Shown here: positions 62,617 through 64,000 of the stretch, one piece after another
How positions within the stretch are numbered: position 1 is the stretch's first letter
Layout of the letters: every line of letters starts with the position of its first letter
Assembly: GCF_001695835.1 (NCBI RefSeq)
Contig: NZ_MBSO01000001.1
Location: 124,001 to 188,000, forward strand
Source of the DNA: Ensifer sp. LC11
GTDB lineage: Bacteria > Pseudomonadota > Alphaproteobacteria > Rhizobiales > Rhizobiaceae
Direction of reading: 5' to 3'
Length of the DNA stretch: 64,000 nucleotides
Notes under the pieces: generated by a model
What the model saw: only the letters and a program-made list of their open reading frames with translations
Database searches by the model: none
What the model was told of the DNA's origin: nothing
Made by a program: the position numbers and the translations under genes

Positions 62617-62647
62617 AAGGGGCCTGTGCAACCGCGCGGGCCCTTTT
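62617..62647 (+). promoter_or_regulatory. Attenuator-type hairpin between chvE and gguA
   Basis: AAGGG plus CC (62617-62624) pairs with GG plus CCCTT (62639-62645) with one bulged G, followed by TT. It lies 14 bases after chvE and 55 before gguA, an intrinsic-terminator-like position that would lower gguA expression relative to chvE. Confidence 0.6.
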
Positions 62648-62701
62648 ATCCAGATGACGGAGCCGGTACTCTCTTGCAGACTGCCGCTGGAATGACTGAA
62701 C

Positions 62702-64000
62702 ATGGACAATATCATTCTTGAAATGCGGGGCATCACCAAGACGTTTCCGGGCGTCAAGGCGCTGGACAATGTCAGCTTCAAGGTCCGCGAAGGCGAAATC
62801 CACGCGCTCGTCGGCGAAAACGGCGCCGGCAAATCAACGCTGATGAAGGTGTTGAGCGGCGTCTATCCCGCTGGCACCTATGAAGGCGAGATCCACTACG
62901 GTGGCGAAGCGCGTCGCTTCTCGACGATCTCCGACAGCGAAGACCTCGGCATCATCATCATCCACCAGGAACTGGCGCTGGTGCCGCTGTTGTCGATCGC
63001 CGAGAACATCTTTCTCGGCAACGAAATCGCCAGCAACGGCGTGATCCATTGGCCGCAGACCTTTGCCCGCACCCAGGAGCTCCTGAAGAAGGTGGGCCTC
63101 AGCGAGAGCCCGGCGACGCTGATCACCGACATCGGTGTCGGCAAGCAGCAACTGGTCGAGATCGCCAAGGCGCTTTCGAAGAAGGTGCGGCTCCTGATCC
63201 TCGACGAGCCGACCGCCTCGCTCAACGAGACCGACTCCGATGCGCTTTTGAAGCTGCTCATGGAGTTTCGCACCCAGGGCATGACGTCGATCATCATCTC
63301 GCACAAGCTGAACGAGATCCGGAAGGTCGCCGACCAGATCACCATCCTGCGCGATGGCGGCACGGTCGAGACGCTCGACTGTCATAGCGAAGACATCGGC
63401 GAAGACCGGATCATCAAGGGTATGGTCGGCCGGGCCATGGAAGACCGCTATCCGCCGCGCGAGCCCAAGATCGGCGAGACGCTTCTGGAGGTGAAGAACT
63501 GGAACGTCTTCCACCAGCAGCACCGCGACCGGCAGTTCCTGCACGATGTCAATTTCACCGTGCGTGCCGGCGAAGTCGTCGGTATTGCCGGTCTGATGGG
63601 GGCCGGGCGTACCGAGACGGCGATGAGCCTCTTCGGCAAGTCCTGGGGTCACAAGATCACCGGCGAGGTGAAGATGCGCGGCAAGCCGGTCGACGTCAGC
63701 ACCATTCCGCGGGCGATCGATGCCGGTCTTGCCTATGTCACCGAGGACCGCAAGCAGCTCGGTCTCGTGCTGATCAACAACATCAAGGAGAACACGACGC
63801 TCTCCAATCTCAAGGCGGTCGCCTCGAGCGGCGTCATCGACGATCGCAAGGAGGCGAAGGTCGCCTCCGACTATCGCTCGAAGCTGCGCATCCGCTCACA
63901 CTCGATCTATCAGGAAACGGTGAACCTATCAGGCGGCAACCAGCAGAAGGTCGTGCTGTCCAAATGGCTGTTCACCAATCCGGAAGTTCTCATTCTCGAC
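62702..64000 (+). CDS. gguA: Sugar ABC ATPase GguA (partial, 3' end off window)
   Basis: 433 codons visible and running off the right edge; family length is about 510. Two nucleotide-binding domains: Walker [21 protein letters not shown] near residue 35, Walker [15 protein letters not shown] near residue 165, and the switch [14 protein letters not shown]. The second domain has the degenerate Walker [16 protein letters not shown] and signature [20 protein letters not shown]. It energises uptake of ChvE-bound sugars through GguB, expected just beyond the edge. Confidence 0.93.
   Translation, partial: MDNIILEMRGITKTFPGVKALDNVSFKVREGEIHALVGENGAGKSTLMKVLSGVYPAGTYEGEIHYGGEARRFSTISDSEDLGIIIIHQELALVPLLSIAENIFLGNEIASNGVIHWPQTFARTQELLKKVGLSESPATLITDIGVGKQQLVEIAKALSKKVRLLILDEPTASLNETDSDALLKLLMEFRTQGMTSIIISHKLNEIRKVADQITILRDGGTVETLDCHSEDIGEDRIIKGMVGRAMEDRYPPREPKIGETLLEVKNWNVFHQQHRDRQFLHDVNFTVRAGEVVGIAGLMGAGRTETAMSLFGKSWGHKITGEVKMRGKPVDVSTIPRAIDAGLAYVTEDRKQLGLVLINNIKENTTLSNLKAVASSGVIDDRKEAKVASDYRSKLRIRSHSIYQETVNLSGGNQQKVVLSKWLFTNPEVLILD

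Overview
The window looks like a Sinorhizobium/Ensifer-type alphaproteobacterial replicon. The evidence is GC-rich genes, RIME-like palindromic repeats, and gene sets that I recognise from this group: hmuPSTU with tonB, thuREFGKAB, gbpR-chvE-gguA, a xylose-type ABC operon beside a ROK regulator, and idhA. Both ends cut through genes (hmuU at the left, gguA at the right).

Left part (1-7.1 kb): heme and iron acquisition. hmuP-hmuS-hmuT-hmuU run leftwards. A secreted protein and tonB run rightwards from the same control region, which holds a TGA-N9-TCA motif matching the RirA iron box. A DUF2325 protein, a small unknown protein and a probable heme-degrading monooxygenase (HmuD-like) follow, then a DUF423 membrane protein and a group II truncated hemoglobin. 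7.4-15.1 kb: the complete thu locus, which imports trehalose-type disaccharides and converts them to 3-keto derivatives, with its LacI-type regulator. 15.1-23.1 kb: a lipoprotein alpha/beta hydrolase, then an M19 dipeptidase and a five-gene dipeptide/oligopeptide ABC operon.

23.4-32.5 kb: an unusual-sugar cluster. CDP-glucose 4,6-dehydratase and glucose-1-phosphate cytidylyltransferase are combined with two C-methyltransferase-like proteins, a DegT aminotransferase, a PhyH-type dioxygenase, a WbqC protein, a GNAT acyltransferase, a CmcI-like methyltransferase and a 3,5-epimerase. No glycosyltransferase, flippase or polymerase lies among them. 32.6-35.3 kb: a YbaK deacylase, a Tat-exported L,D-transpeptidase and an OmpA-like lipoprotein.

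35.3-43.2 kb is the accessory stretch: a 5'-truncated TPR/cyclase-type gene, a large stand-alone superfamily 1 helicase of visibly different composition, a TetR/FAD-oxidoreductase/methyltransferase module, three degenerate 21-bp repeats, and a tRNA-Arg(CCG) whose 3' end faces the stretch. 43.6-50.5 kb: a membrane glycosyltransferase, UbiA prenyltransferase, HAD phosphatase, NAD-dependent epimerase, GMC oxidoreductase with small subunit, and GtrA protein. Together these look like a polyprenyl-phosphate pentose (arabinose-type) donor pathway, parallel to mycobacterial DPA synthesis and to the Azorhizobium noe genes. I consider this the most interesting proposal in the window.

50.5-64 kb: xylF-xylH-xylG with a ROK regulator and a near-perfect palindromic operator, an MHYT-PAS-GGDEF-EAL membrane protein, myo-inositol dehydrogenase, a small membrane protein, a J-domain-like protein, and gbpR/chvE/gguA. 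Three substrate-binding-protein genes (thuE, xylF, chvE) are each followed by a hairpin before the next transporter gene.
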